Assembly (NCBI GenBank): GCA_029974835.1
Contig: JARKQN010000062.1
Location: 39,490-103,489 of the forward strand
Length of the DNA stretch: 64,000 nt
Reading direction: 5' to 3'
Source of the DNA: Bacteroidales bacterium
Lineage (GTDB): Bacteria; Bacteroidota; Bacteroidia; Bacteroidales; VadinHA17
Below the pieces are notes generated by a model. The model was given only the letters and a program-made list of their open reading frames with translations, was not told where the DNA came from and searched no databases. Positions 8,722 to 18,303 of this stretch are shown here, one piece after another; within the stretch, counting starts at the first letter, position 1, and each line of letters opens with the position of its first letter. The translations under genes and the position numbers were made by a program.

Positions 8722-11451
8722 TTACTTATCTGCCTTATTGAGGAGTTTAAACAATTCCATTACAAGAATCATTGGTATGGCGAGGGACAGGATCAGTATC
8801 CATTCCTGAAAACTGATAGGCTCGATGCGTAAAATATTCTGCATAAAGGGTATCTGCATGCTCAGGATATGGATTCCCTGGGCAAGAATAACTCCGAAAA
8901 CGAGCAGGATATTTCTCCTGATGGGTACTTTAAATGCCGATACACGTTCAGACCGGCAATTGAAAACATGGAAATTCTGCATGAATACCATCAGAAGAAG
9001 GACGAGGTCTCTGGCGTGTACTTCAGACATCTGCGTGTAACTGTTGAGGTAGTACCAGAGTCCGAAAACCACGGAACTCATCACAAGGCTGGCGACGACG
9101 GTTTGTTTGATCATCAGAGGGTTGAAGATACTTTCTGACGGTTTGCGCGGCGGTCTCTTCATTGCGCCGGGTTCTCCCCCCTCGAATGCAAGTGCAACAT
9201 CCTGTATTCCGTTTGTTACAAGGTTAAGCCACAGCAGTTGTACGGCGAGAAGAGGAAGCGGAAGTCCGGCAATAATTGAAGCAAGGAAAAGGATTATCTC
9301 TGCTGCCCCGGTTGAGATAAGCAGAAGTATCACCTTACGGACGTTTTCGTATGCGAATCTTCCTTCTTCAACGCCTGCAACGATGGAACTGAAGTTATCA
9401 TCCACAATAATCATTGAGCCGACCTCCTTTGCCACATCCGTGCCTGAGCCCATAGCCACTCCGATATTTGCCCTTTTCAGTGCAGGTGCATCATTGACAC
9501 CGTCTCCCGTAACGGCAACAAATTCTCCGGCGCGAATCATTACATCCACTATCTCGAGTTTCTGGGCGGGTGTTACCCTGGCGAAAACGGTAGTGGATTC
9601 CACCAGTTTTTCGAAGGCCGGACTGTCGTGGGCACCGGCTTCTTCAAGCATCCGTCCCGTAACCACAGGAGTCTTTTCATCCGCAATACCCAGTTCGCGG
9701 GCTATGGTACCAGCTGTTTCTGGATGATCGCCTGTAATCATTATTACCTTTATTCCGGCCTCCCTGCACTCTGAGACTGACTTCTTTGCCCCGGGCCTCA
9801 GGGGATCAATAAATCCAACCATTCCGTAGAATGTCAGCGGGGGTATATCTTCATCCTCGTATACTTCCTTATTGATGAAATTGCGATATTCTCCTCCGGC
9901 GAATGCCAGAACCCTGTAACCCTTTCTTGAAAGTTCTCCTGCATCCCTGATGATTCTTTCCTCATCAATATCCTTTCTTTCACCGCCGACAAGCATGGTA
10001 TCGCAGAAGCCAAGTACTTTCTCGACGGCACCCTTTATTCCGATATATACTTCACCTTCTGCGTCGCAGAAAGAGGCTGAGTATTTTCTTTCCGACTCAT
10101 ACGGTATTTTGCCAAGCTGTTTCTTCTCAGCCCTTATGACAGCCGGGTCAATTCCCAGTTTAAAGGACATACCCAGGAGGGCAACATCCATTGCGTCACC
10201 GTGATATTCCCAATCATTTTCTGTGCGCCTTAAATCACCTTCGTTGGCAAGGATTGCAATACGGGCAATTCTTTTTATTCCTGCATTGTCGATAAGGGTT
10301 TTAGTTCCTGCCGGGTTACTTTCATCCAGAACCTCACCCTCGCCGTTATAGCCCTCACCTGTAATATTAAACTTCTGTCCGTCAGGCAGAAGGATTATTC
10401 TGGCAGTCTGTTCATTTACAGTCAGGGTTCCTGTTTTGTCGCTGGCAATTACAGTGCAGCTCCCAAGACTTTCAACCGAAGTAAGCCGTCTCACTATGAC
10501 ATTTCTTTTAGCCATCCTTTTTGTTGCCACGGAGAGAGCTACAGTTAGTGCCACCGGAAGACCTTCTGGAATTGCCGAAACGGCAAGCGCTACAACGAAG
10601 AAGAATACTGAGGTCAGATCCATTCCTCTGGCACTGAGAAACAGGGCTATAATGACACTGATGACCGTTATGAAGATACTGATCTGCTTTATAAACCCTT
10701 CCATTCTCACCACAAGAGGAGGTTTTGCGGATGCAGATTCAGTGACATCCTGAGATATTTTTCCAACCTGAGTGTCAATACCGGTGCAAACCACGACACC
10801 CCATCCTCTTCCCTTCATCACCGTAGACCCTGCGAATGCCATATTGGTTCGTTCTGCCACCCCGAGGTTTTCCTGGAGCGTCTGAGTCTGTTTTCGTGCT
10901 GCAACTGATTCGCCTGTCAGAAAGCTCTCATCAATCTCCAGTCCCTGAGCTTCCAAAAGCCTGATGTCGGCGGGGACCTTATTTCCAGACTCAAGAAGCA
11001 CGATGTCTCCCGGAACAAGAAGTTCCGCAGGAGTTTCCGACACTTTCCCCTCACGGCTTACCCTGGCACGGATCTTAATCATCTTCTGCAGACTGGCAGC
11101 ACTTTTTTCGGCATTGTATTCCTGGTATGTGCCGAGGGCTCCGTTTATGAATATTACAAGGAATATGAATATTGCATCCTTCGCTTCTCCAATAGCCAAC
11201 GAGGCTATGGCGGCTGCTATAAGAATAAATATCAGCGGACTGAGCACCTGGTGAAGCATAATCTGCCAGATGGTCACTTTTTTCCCTTCGGGCAGTCTGT
11301 TCTCTCCGTAGAATTGCAGTCTCCTCCTTACTTCTTCAATGGTAAGTCCTTCTTCAGAGGTCCTCAGTTCCCGGTAAACTTCCTGTTTACCGAATGCGTG
11401 CCAGTGCTCTTTCGCAATTAAATCTTCGTGTTTTGTATGTCCTGCTTCCAT
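8722..11451 (-). CDS. P-type cation-transporting ATPase (P2-like)
   Basis: 909 residues with the complete P-type layout: N-terminal cation-ATPase domain (about 12-70), actuator motif LTGES (178-182), TM4 PEGLP (295-299), phosphorylation site DKTGTLT with Asp338, TGDHPET and TGDGVNDAPAL hinge motifs, and a C-terminal six-helix block. PEGLP places it with Ca2+/Na+-type P2 pumps. The TM6 segment reads NLVTNGIQDVALAFEGG, not the NLVTDG...ALG of typical SERCA-like pumps, so ion specificity is left open. It is a single minus-strand gene with 218 bp to lipA downstream. Confidence 0.92.
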   Translation of the reverse strand: MEAGHTKHEDLIAKEHWHAFGKQEVYRELRTSEEGLTIEEVRRRLQFYGENRLPEGKKVTIWQIMLHQVLSPLIFILIAAAIASLAIGEAKDAIFIFLVIFINGALGTYQEYNAEKSAASLQKMIKIRARVSREGKVSETPAELLVPGDIVLLESGNKVPADIRLLEAQGLEIDESFLTGESVAARKQTQTLQENLGVAERTNMAFAGSTVMKGRGWGVVVCTGIDTQVGKISQDVTESASAKPPLVVRMEGFIKQISIFITVISVIIALFLSARGMDLTSVFFFVVALAVSAIPEGLPVALTVALSVATKRMAKRNVIVRRLTSVESLGSCTVIASDKTGTLTVNEQTARIILLPDGQKFNITGEGYNGEGEVLDESNPAGTKTLIDNAGIKRIARIAILANEGDLRRTENDWEYHGDAMDVALLGMSFKLGIDPAVIRAEKKQLGKIPYESERKYSASFCDAEGEVYIGIKGAVEKVLGFCDTMLVGGERKDIDEERIIRDAGELSRKGYRVLAFAGGEYRNFINKEVYEDEDIPPLTFYGMVGFIDPLRPGAKKSVSECREAGIKVIMITGDHPETAGTIARELGIADEKTPVVTGRMLEEAGAHDSPAFEKLVESTTVFARVTPAQKLEIVDVMIRAGEFVAVTGDGVNDAPALKRANIGVAMGSGTDVAKEVGSMIIVDDNFSSIVAGVEEGRFAYENVRKVILLLISTGAAEIILFLASIIAGLPLPLLAVQLLWLNLVTNGIQDVALAFEGGEPGAMKRPPRKPSESIFNPLMIKQTVVASLVMSSVVFGLWYYLNSYTQMSEVHARDLVLLLMVFMQNFHVFNCRSERVSAFKVPIRRNILLVFGVILAQGIHILSMQIPFMQNILRIEPISFQEWILILSLAIPMILVMELFKLLNKADK

Positions 11452-11725
11452 AAAATAAATTAGACTATAAATTTAGCATAGTTTTTCGTAAAGGCCTTAT
11501 TTTATATTCCGGAACAACCTGACGGCGGGATAAAAATAATTTTTCTCTTCCTTAATTGCAGTGCCTTCTTATTTTGAATAACGAATTTCGGATAGCGGAT
11601 AATGAATCATGAAATTCTTTCGATAATAAACTTCGTTATCCGGCGTCCGGTGCCCGGTATTCACAAGAGCATTGCCGCCAGAGGCAGAGCCACATCATAA
11701 TTTGATGAACGTAGAATAAAATATC
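11452..11725. other. Intergenic region between the P-type ATPase and fucI
   Basis: About 315 bp in total separate these divergent genes. I see no plausible gene here. It holds an imperfect inverted repeat (11587-11606 against 11632-11650), a three-fold degenerate TCCGG heptamer run (about 11638-11656) and, at its right end, the fucI promoter. Confidence 0.6.
11587..11656. repeat. Imperfect inverted repeat with TCCGG heptamers
   Basis: Left arm TTCGGATAGCGGATAATGAA (11587-11606) pairs at 14 of 20 positions with the right arm beginning TTCGTTATCCGG (11632). The right arm continues as TCCGGCG, TCCGGTG, CCCGGTA, a degenerate 7-bp tandem. It resembles a decayed small intergenic element; nothing coding is associated. 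Confidence 0.4.
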
Positions 11726-11733
11726 TATATTTG
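11701..11733 (+). promoter_or_regulatory. Promoter of fucI
   Basis: TTTG at 11701-11704 and TATATTTG at 11726-11733, separated by 21 bp, match the Bacteroidota -33/-7 consensus TTTG...TAnnTTTG. The ATG of fucI follows 33 bp after the -7 box. Confidence 0.75.
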
Positions 11734-11766
11734 TTAGAAGCTAAACCATGAAACCAGAATACTGAA

Positions 11767-13569
11767 ATGAAAGAGAGAAAAAACAGCAAAAAAGCGGGAT
11801 ATATAAGTGTTACCGGCGATTTCCCGAAAGTAGGGATACGTCCCGCCATCGACGGCCGCATGATGGGAGTTCGCGAGTCGCTCGAAAAACAGACCATGAA
11901 CATGGCAAAAAATGCCGCAAAGCTTATATCATCACAACTGAGATATCCCGACGGTTCACCCGTTGAATGCGTGATTGCCGACACCTGCATCGGCGGAGTG
12001 GCCGAGTCTGCAATGTGTGCCGGGAAATTCCGGAAGAATGGTGTCGGCCTCAGCCTGACTGTAACTCCCTGCTGGTGCTACGGCACCGAAACAATAGACA
12101 TGGATACGCTGTATCCCAAGGCAATATGGGGGTTCAATGGCACCGAACGCCCCGGAGCTGTTTATCTTGCAGCCGCACTGGCCGGCCATGCCATGAAAGG
12201 GTTACCTGCATTCGGCATATACGGTCACGATGTGCAGGATGCCAACGACGAAACCATTCCTGCTGATGTCAGTGAAAAGATTCTGAGATTTGTCAGGGCA
12301 GGGCTTGGAGTTTCATATATGAAAGGTAAATCATACCTGTCGATGGGCTCGGTATCGATGGGCATAGCAGGTTCAATTGTCAGGGAGGATTTCTTCCAGG
12401 ACTACCTGGGCATGCGCAACGAGTATGTTGACATGTCGGAATTCATCCGCAGAATTAACATCGGAATATATGATAAGGAAGAATTCAGAAAGGCGCTCAC
12501 ATGGACAAAGAAATACTGCAGGGAAGGAAAAGACATAAATAAAAAGCCCCGTACACGGCAGCAGAAGGATAATGACTGGGAGACTGTTGTGAAGATGGCT
12601 ATCATTGCACGCGACCTGATGGTAGGCAATCCCGCGCTTAAAAAGCTCGGATTCGCGGAAGAGGCACTCGGACACAATGCTATCCTGGCCGGCTTCCAGG
12701 GACAGAGGCATTGGACCGACTTCATGCCTAACGGCGACTTTCTTGAAGCAATACTCTGCTCGTCGTTCGACTGGAACGGCACCAGGCCGCCTTACCTTGT
12801 TGCAACCGAGAACGATGCAATGAATGGTGTGCCCATGCTCCTCGGGTACCTGCTGACAAACACATCGCAGATGTTTTCGGATATCAGAACCTACTGGAGT
12901 CCCGATGCCATCAGAAGAGTTACCGGCATGAAACCTTCAGGAGCCGCCGCGAAGGGAGTTATTCACCTCATCAACTCAGGCGCCTCCTCACTCGATTTCT
13001 CGGGGAGGCAGACAAAAAACGGGAAAAGCGTAATCAAGCCCTTCTGGGAGATCACAGGCAAGGATGTCGAGGAGTGCCTTAAAGCAACAGTGTGGCCGCC
13101 CGCCGACACCGGTTACTTCAGGGGAGGAGGATTCTCATCACAGTTCGACACAAAAGGCGTAATGCCCGTCACAATAATGAGGATAAACCTGGTGAAGGGC
13201 CTCGGTCCCGTTCTCCAGCTTGCCGAGGGTTGGACCGTTGAACTGCCGCAGAAAATGCACAGAATCCTGTCAGACCGCACAAGTCCCACATGGCCCACCA
13301 CATGGTTTGCACCCCGACTCACCGGGAAAGGCGCATTCGCCGATGTGTATTCGGTTATGGCAAACTGGGGTGCCAATCACTGCGCCTCAAGTTACGGCCA
13401 TATCGGGGCAGACCTTATAACCATGGCTTCCATGCTCAGGATACCGGTATGTATGCATAACCTGGATGAGGAAAAAATATACCGCCCCGCCGTATGGAAC
13501 GCATTCGGAATGGATAAAGAGGGTTCTGATTACAGGGCTTGTAAAGTGTACGGACCATTGTACGGGTAA
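11767..13569 (+). CDS. fucI: L-fucose isomerase
   Basis: Interconverts L-fucose and L-fuculose, the first step of L-fucose use; cytoplasmic and Mn2+-dependent. The 600-residue protein follows E. coli FucI throughout. The expected metal ligands are present as Glu348 (VATENDAM), Asp372 (SDIRTYW) and His545 (YGHIGADL). The C-terminus ([13 protein letters not shown]) is near-identical to the E. coli ending as I recall it. It also accepts D-arabinose in known homologues. It is the first gene of a short plus-strand set with a small membrane protein and a PfkB kinase; fucK lies 12 kb away. No fucose permease was seen in the window. Confidence 0.95.
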   Translation: MKERKNSKKAGYISVTGDFPKVGIRPAIDGRMMGVRESLEKQTMNMAKNAAKLISSQLRYPDGSPVECVIADTCIGGVAESAMCAGKFRKNGVGLSLTVTPCWCYGTETIDMDTLYPKAIWGFNGTERPGAVYLAAALAGHAMKGLPAFGIYGHDVQDANDETIPADVSEKILRFVRAGLGVSYMKGKSYLSMGSVSMGIAGSIVREDFFQDYLGMRNEYVDMSEFIRRINIGIYDKEEFRKALTWTKKYCREGKDINKKPRTRQQKDNDWETVVKMAIIARDLMVGNPALKKLGFAEEALGHNAILAGFQGQRHWTDFMPNGDFLEAILCSSFDWNGTRPPYLVATENDAMNGVPMLLGYLLTNTSQMFSDIRTYWSPDAIRRVTGMKPSGAAAKGVIHLINSGASSLDFSGRQTKNGKSVIKPFWEITGKDVEECLKATVWPPADTGYFRGGGFSSQFDTKGVMPVTIMRINLVKGLGPVLQLAEGWTVELPQKMHRILSDRTSPTWPTTWFAPRLTGKGAFADVYSVMANWGANHCASSYGHIGADLITMASMLRIPVCMHNLDEEKIYRPAVWNAFGMDKEGSDYRACKVYGPLYG

Positions 13570-13627
13570 CTTTAAGGATAGAAATTGAGGTTTTCAGCAA
13601 CACTATATTTTTATTAAAATCTAACCT

Positions 13628-14115
13628 ATGGAAGAATACCAGAGTGAAAAAAAATTGAGATAGGGAGCGAGTCGCTTCATTATCTTGACACAACGAGGAA
13701 ATGGACCATGTTTTTCGCCATCCTCGGGTTTATTGTAATCGGCCTGATGATTATCGGCGGTTTTGCCGCCGGGGCCCTGATGAAATCCTTGTCGGGACTG
13801 AAAGATATTGAAGGAATGGAAGGAATGGAGACAGCAGGAGCTGCGGCAGGAGTAGCCCAGGTGTTTCTGATTATTTTCATGCTGATATTTGCATTGATCT
13901 ATTTCTTCCCTCTTTTCTTCCTGCTTAAGTTCTCAACACATACATCAAAGGCCGTTAAGAACCTCGACAGAAATGAGATGGAAAAAGCCTTCAGGTATAT
14001 GAAGTCGTACTGGCTCTATATCGGAGTTCTTGTAATTATAGTGCTTGCGATTTACCTGATAATCTTTCTCATCGCAGGATCATCGCTGGCCGTTCTCTCC
14101 GGTTTGAAGGGATAA
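13628..14115 (+). CDS. Small membrane protein (DUF5362-like), frameshifted near its start
   Basis: The frame at 13708-14115 gives 135 residues with three or four membrane segments (about 2-27, 47-72, 103-135) and no recognised catalytic motif. It resembles the DUF5362-type membrane proteins of Bacteroidota. The conserved-looking N-terminal part (IGSESLHYLDTTRKWTMFFAILGF) extends upstream of that ATG to about 13660 in the same frame. The only sensible start before it, ATG 13628 (MEEYQSEKK), is in another frame and hits a stop at 13661. The junction is a run of eight A (13647-13654); one more A, or a -1 slip, would restore a protein starting MEEYQSEKKIEIGSESLHYL. Sequencing error, slippage expression or a real mutation are all possible. 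Confidence 0.65.
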
Positions 14116-14122
14116 CCTGACT

Positions 14123-15061
14123 ATGCGTAATGTTTATACCGCCGGGGAGGCCCTGGTTGACATCATTTTCAGTAATGGTCAACCCCGTGCCGCAAGCGCG
14201 GGAGGGGCGATGCTCAACACATCCGTATCACTCGGCCGTACCGGTATGCCTGTCTTCTTCATAAGCGAGTACGGGAAAGACGATCCCGGCGCACTTATTG
14301 ATAAATTTCTGCTTGAAAACGGAGTAAATACGGATTACATTTCCAGGTACGATGACGGCAAAACTGCCATTGCACTTGCATTCCTCGATGAAAATAACGA
14401 AGCACATTACACCTTCTACAAACAGTATCCGGAGAAAAGACTTGAAGTAAATATGCCCGAAATAACACGGGAGGATATATTTCTTTTCGGCTCAATATAT
14501 GCCATCACACAAGGCGTGAGGGAGAAACTTTTCAGGATTGCCGTGAAAGCTTTCGAGAAAGGGGCGGTTGTTATATATGATCCTAATTTCAGAAGGACGC
14601 ACGGAAATGAAAAAGAAGCTCTGATTCCTTTGATAAGAAGCAACATGAATTTTGCATCTGTTGTAAGGGCTTCCGATGAGGACTGCAGGAATATTTTTGG
14701 TGCAAACGATGCGGAAGAGGCATGGAAGGAGGTCAGCAACCTGTGCGGATGCCTGGTTTATACTGCCGGCAGGAGCGGTGTATCGGTATTCACCGATTCA
14801 TACCGGGGACATTTCCCCGTAAAAAAAATCAGGCCCGTAAGCACCATAGGGGCAGGCGATACGTTTAATGCCGGCCTGATAGCGGCCATGCTGCGCGATG
14901 AGATTCACGCATCCGACATCAGGCTTCTGGGGCAGACTGAATGGAAAAAGATAATTGCCACTGCCGTCGATTTTGCAACAGAGGCATGCATGAGCTATGA
15001 GAACTATATAGGTCTGGCATTTGCGAGCAGGTACCGTTCTGCCTCAAGGTTCCAGATGTAA
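14123..15061 (+). CDS. PfkB-family sugar kinase (fructokinase-like)
   Basis: 312 residues with the ribokinase fold: N-terminal GEALVDIIF (8-16), the sugar-binding ASAGGAMLNTSVSLGR, and the C-terminal signature STIGAGDTFNAG with the catalytic Asp of GAGD. Best described as a fructokinase/carbohydrate kinase; the true sugar is unknown. It follows the small membrane gene by 7 bp. Its last 58 bp overlap the 3' end of the convergent SorE-like gene. In this context it may phosphorylate a ketose or aldose feeding the neighbouring aldolases. Confidence 0.85.
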   Translation: MRNVYTAGEALVDIIFSNGQPRAASAGGAMLNTSVSLGRTGMPVFFISEYGKDDPGALIDKFLLENGVNTDYISRYDDGKTAIALAFLDENNEAHYTFYKQYPEKRLEVNMPEITREDIFLFGSIYAITQGVREKLFRIAVKAFEKGAVVIYDPNFRRTHGNEKEALIPLIRSNMNFASVVRASDEDCRNIFGANDAEEAWKEVSNLCGCLVYTAGRSGVSVFTDSYRGHFPVKKIRPVSTIGAGDTFNAGLIAAMLRDEIHASDIRLLGQTEWKKIIATAVDFATEACMSYENYIGLAFASRYRSASRFQM

Positions 15062-16266
15062 TCGTTACGCGAAACAATTTCGTGGAGACCCCTGAAAAGA
15101 GGATCTGTTTTTCCCATCTCTTCCAGCCTGTAAAGTGATACCAGAGGCATCGAAATGTTGGTATAGATAAGCTTTTTCCCTCCCGGTATCTGAGGCAGGT
15201 TGAGTGTGGTGTCTATAACGGAATCCAGGCCTCCGACGTGGGTAATCATCACTGCCGGATTGATTTTTCCTTCGCCCATTAGTCTTAACGACTCGCGCAT
15301 GTCGTCGGTGTTTCCTCCCGATGTACCTGTAATATGAGTAAAAGCATAATGAACATTGTAAAAATTAAGGGAGGCAGAGAAGGCAGTATCGGTTGGTCCT
15401 GCAAAGAAATTAAGGCATCCGTCAAATCCGAGGATTGCATCGGCCTGCTCCACAACCTGGCGCACCGGAGCAAATACAAACACGTCATCAAATCCCTTTC
15501 CGCCTGTAAGGTTCCTGAGGAAAGCAGCCGGGTTATCGGTTTTTCCGGTATTCACATACACCAGCTTCACCCCTTCCTTCATGGCACTCTCAGGGGTAAA
15601 GAGGCATGCCGCCCTTGCCAGGCGCTTCTCATCGATATCGGTTACAACCAGAAGCGAAGGTTTTCTTCCACCGTGCAGGGCATAATCTATTGCACCCAAT
15701 CCCATCGGGCCTGTACCAGCAAGTATTGCCATCATGCCGCCCTCACGGATTCCCATCTCATGTTTGTAAGTGCCGGGAGGCACATGGTAGCTGGCGTGGA
15801 ACGCTCCCACGATGCACGACATCGGTTCTGAGAGTGAAGCGGGGAAAAAAGCTTCTCCGTCGTAGGGAAGCAGACAATCCGCCTCCATAACAATACCGGG
15901 AATTATTACGTGTGTGGCGTCACCGCCGATATATCTGTATGAATATCCCGGAGCGTCGAGTGTTCCCATGTGCGCCATGGCAGGCTGAATTGAGAATTTC
16001 TGCCCCGGAGAAAATTTATGCTGCCATTTTCTGCCTACTTCCAGTATTACCCCTGCAAATTCGTGTCCGATGATAGTGGGATTCTCATGCACATCATCGG
16101 GTACTCTTTTGTGGTCTGCACCCTGAAGGGCAGCCTTGTGCGACGACATACAGATGCTGTCCGACACTATCTGTGCAAGTATCTCGTCGTCTTTTAAAGG
16201 CGGTAGCTCAAACTCCTCGAGCCTCAGGTCTCTTTTGCCATAAATCCTGACAGCTTTTGTTTTCAT
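15004..16266 (-). CDS. Zinc-type medium-chain dehydrogenase, L-sorbose-1-phosphate reductase-like
   Basis: 420 residues of the medium-chain dehydrogenase family. Visible elements are the catalytic-zinc region Cys39 (DSICMSSHK) with Gly67-His68-Glu69 (IIGHEFAG), the nucleotide-binding AGTGPMGLGAIDYAL and the long SorE-type C-terminus (LHEIVSRNDYIWNLEAERYL). Length and ending match sorbose-1-phosphate reductases better than threonine dehydrogenases. It is the last gene of the E2-to-SorE operon, 63 bp after the aldolase-dehydrogenase fusion. A role in reducing or oxidising a ketose phosphate, or lactaldehyde, is inferred from position only. Confidence 0.8.
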   Translation of the reverse strand: MKTKAVRIYGKRDLRLEEFELPPLKDDEILAQIVSDSICMSSHKAALQGADHKRVPDDVHENPTIIGHEFAGVILEVGRKWQHKFSPGQKFSIQPAMAHMGTLDAPGYSYRYIGGDATHVIIPGIVMEADCLLPYDGEAFFPASLSEPMSCIVGAFHASYHVPPGTYKHEMGIREGGMMAILAGTGPMGLGAIDYALHGGRKPSLLVVTDIDEKRLARAACLFTPESAMKEGVKLVYVNTGKTDNPAAFLRNLTGGKGFDDVFVFAPVRQVVEQADAILGFDGCLNFFAGPTDTAFSASLNFYNVHYAFTHITGTSGGNTDDMRESLRLMGEGKINPAVMITHVGGLDSVIDTTLNLPQIPGGKKLIYTNISMPLVSLYRLEEMGKTDPLFRGLHEIVSRNDYIWNLEAERYLLANARPI

Positions 16267-16329
16267 CTGTACCTTTTCATTTTTGAAAGATTTATCCTCA
16301 TACCGGAAATCGTTGTTCAGAGAGGTGGT

Positions 16330-18303
16330 TCATCTCAGCATCACCTGTCCGCCGGTAACAGGCACAGCCTGTCCGGTTTCATATTCCTGACTGATGACAT
16401 AGAGTATTGCCTTCATAAGGTCTTCCGTACGGCAGCCTCTTCCCAGCGGAACCTGCTCCTCATAATAACGTTTGACATCCTCAATTGTTCTGGCGCCGGG
16501 CACCTTGCCGGCCTTCAGGTACTGAACAAACAGCCCGGTCGACGGGTCTGACCAGAGCGGGCCGTCGAAGAAATTGCCCGGACAGATGCTGTTTACCTTT
16601 ATCCTGTACGGTGCAAGCTCCAGGGCGAAGCTCTGGGTGAGGCCTATGCCGCCGAACTTGGCACCGGCATAGGCAAAATTCTTATTGCTTCCCTTCAGAC
16701 CCGACTTTGAATTAATCTGAATTATGTCAGTGAAATGATCGGGTTTCTCCCGGTGCTGAATCTTCATCACCTCCGATGCATACTTTGCACAGTAGAAGAA
16801 GCCGTTGTAATTTATCTCCGTCATCTTTCTGAAAGTACCGGCGTCCATTTCCTCAAGCGATCCTGCTTTAAGTATTGCAGCGTTACTGATCATCAGGTCG
16901 AGACCTCCGAATTCCCTGACAGCCGCATAAACCATGTTTTTAACATCCTCAGGCTGTGAGACATCCGTTCTGATAAAAACCGCGTGTCCCGCCTGGTTTT
17001 TTTCATTCAGTGATTCCGCAAAGGCTTTTCCCTTTTCATCATTTATATCGGCAACGACGATATTCATCTGCTGGTCGAGCAAAGCACCGGCGATGCCTGC
17101 CCCGAAGCCCTGAGCCGCCCCGGTCACCACCGCAATCCTGTTCGTATTGCTGCCTGCCTTCCCTGTACCCAGGGAGATTTTCCTCCTGTAGTTTTCCACC
17201 TCCCATTTGTCGATAAAATCGACCTGGTCGGGGGTAAGAAGCTTTATCCCTCCGCAGAAAGATGCATACCAGCTTATCCTTAACAGGTCCTCATAGACAT
17301 CCAGTATCTGTTCGGCAGAACGGTAATTTTCGCCTGACGCAATGATACCCAGGTCCTTAATAACTATTACCCTGGGAAGGAAACCGTACTCGGCGGTGAA
17401 TCGTTCGAGTTGTGTACGGAATGATTCAAGGATTCTTGACGCTGAGGATGAATGATCGATATAAATGTAACGGTGTTTGCAGTAAACGATTATGTCGGGG
17501 GTGAGGGCGTGGGATATTTTCTGAAACTGTGCCTGGCTTTTGCTGAACGAATCGATAAGGGCGTTGTTTCTCCATCTGAGAGTTTTAAGCGAATCCCTGC
17601 TCAGCAGCATCCTTATTGCAGGCAGGACTTCGGCAAGTAACGGGTTAAAGCCGAAATCACCCTCTTCAGGAAAAGGTTTGCAAAGGGCTGAGAAAATACG
17701 TATGATTTCTTCATAAATCTTACGTATCTCCGGAGTGGTATCAGCGCCCACGAAGACACCGTGATTTTCGATGAAGATTATATGCGGATCGCGGTTTTTG
17801 GTATCCTTGTAGCCCGAAATCTCCTTTTCGAGTTTTTTGAAAAGTGTATACCCCGGGTCAGCATAAGGTATAAAAAGAGCCTCATCGCCGAAGTTTTCCC
17901 TTACAATGGCCTCGGCTTTACGGCTGCACAGTATGCCATTGATAACAGCAGGGTGCAGATGAACCACGAAGCTGTAACCGATAAGGTTATGCAACGATGT
18001 TTCGACCGATGGTCTCCTGTCGCTGAAATCCTTTTCAACAGCCAGCGTCAGGTCATTCTTCACTTCCTCTTCCCTTTCAAGAGGGTTGTCGGAATATTTT
18101 TTTCCGGAGATGACTTCAAGTTTCCTCCTGTCGAGCTTAACAAGGCCCTCCATTGAGAGAGTTTCGAGGGGAAAGCCACTGGCTTTTATCCAGATAAACT
18201 GCCCGTCCTTAAAAGAGGTATTTCCTCCGCCTGCTATCACATAATCCTTTCCGGTTCCATAAAACCGCGAGATTTCGATAAGTTCGTTAAGTTCGGTTTT
18301 CAT
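16330..18303 (-). CDS. Bifunctional class II aldolase / short-chain dehydrogenase
   Basis: 657 residues in two parts. The N-terminal class II aldolase (about 1-230) has GGGNTSFKDG, the glutamate of ETSLHNLIG, the zinc ligands HLHP and the later ENHGVFVG histidine. A linker (about 230-390) follows. The C-terminal SDR (about 395-657) has TGAAQGFGAG, SNAAIL and the YAGAKFGG (YxxxK) active site. The architecture is that of the 'rhamnulose-1-phosphate aldolase / lactaldehyde dehydrogenase' fusions, which cleave a 6-deoxyketose 1-phosphate and act on the aldehyde. It overlaps the PHP gene by 17 bp. The substrate here could be fuculose-, rhamnulose- or another ketose phosphate. Confidence 0.88.
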   Translation of the reverse strand: MKTELNELIEISRFYGTGKDYVIAGGGNTSFKDGQFIWIKASGFPLETLSMEGLVKLDRRKLEVISGKKYSDNPLEREEEVKNDLTLAVEKDFSDRRPSVETSLHNLIGYSFVVHLHPAVINGILCSRKAEAIVRENFGDEALFIPYADPGYTLFKKLEKEISGYKDTKNRDPHIIFIENHGVFVGADTTPEIRKIYEEIIRIFSALCKPFPEEGDFGFNPLLAEVLPAIRMLLSRDSLKTLRWRNNALIDSFSKSQAQFQKISHALTPDIIVYCKHRYIYIDHSSSASRILESFRTQLERFTAEYGFLPRVIVIKDLGIIASGENYRSAEQILDVYEDLLRISWYASFCGGIKLLTPDQVDFIDKWEVENYRRKISLGTGKAGSNTNRIAVVTGAAQGFGAGIAGALLDQQMNIVVADINDEKGKAFAESLNEKNQAGHAVFIRTDVSQPEDVKNMVYAAVREFGGLDLMISNAAILKAGSLEEMDAGTFRKMTEINYNGFFYCAKYASEVMKIQHREKPDHFTDIIQINSKSGLKGSNKNFAYAGAKFGGIGLTQSFALELAPYRIKVNSICPGNFFDGPLWSDPSTGLFVQYLKAGKVPGARTIEDVKRYYEEQVPLGRGCRTEDLMKAILYVISQEYETGQAVPVTGGQVMLR

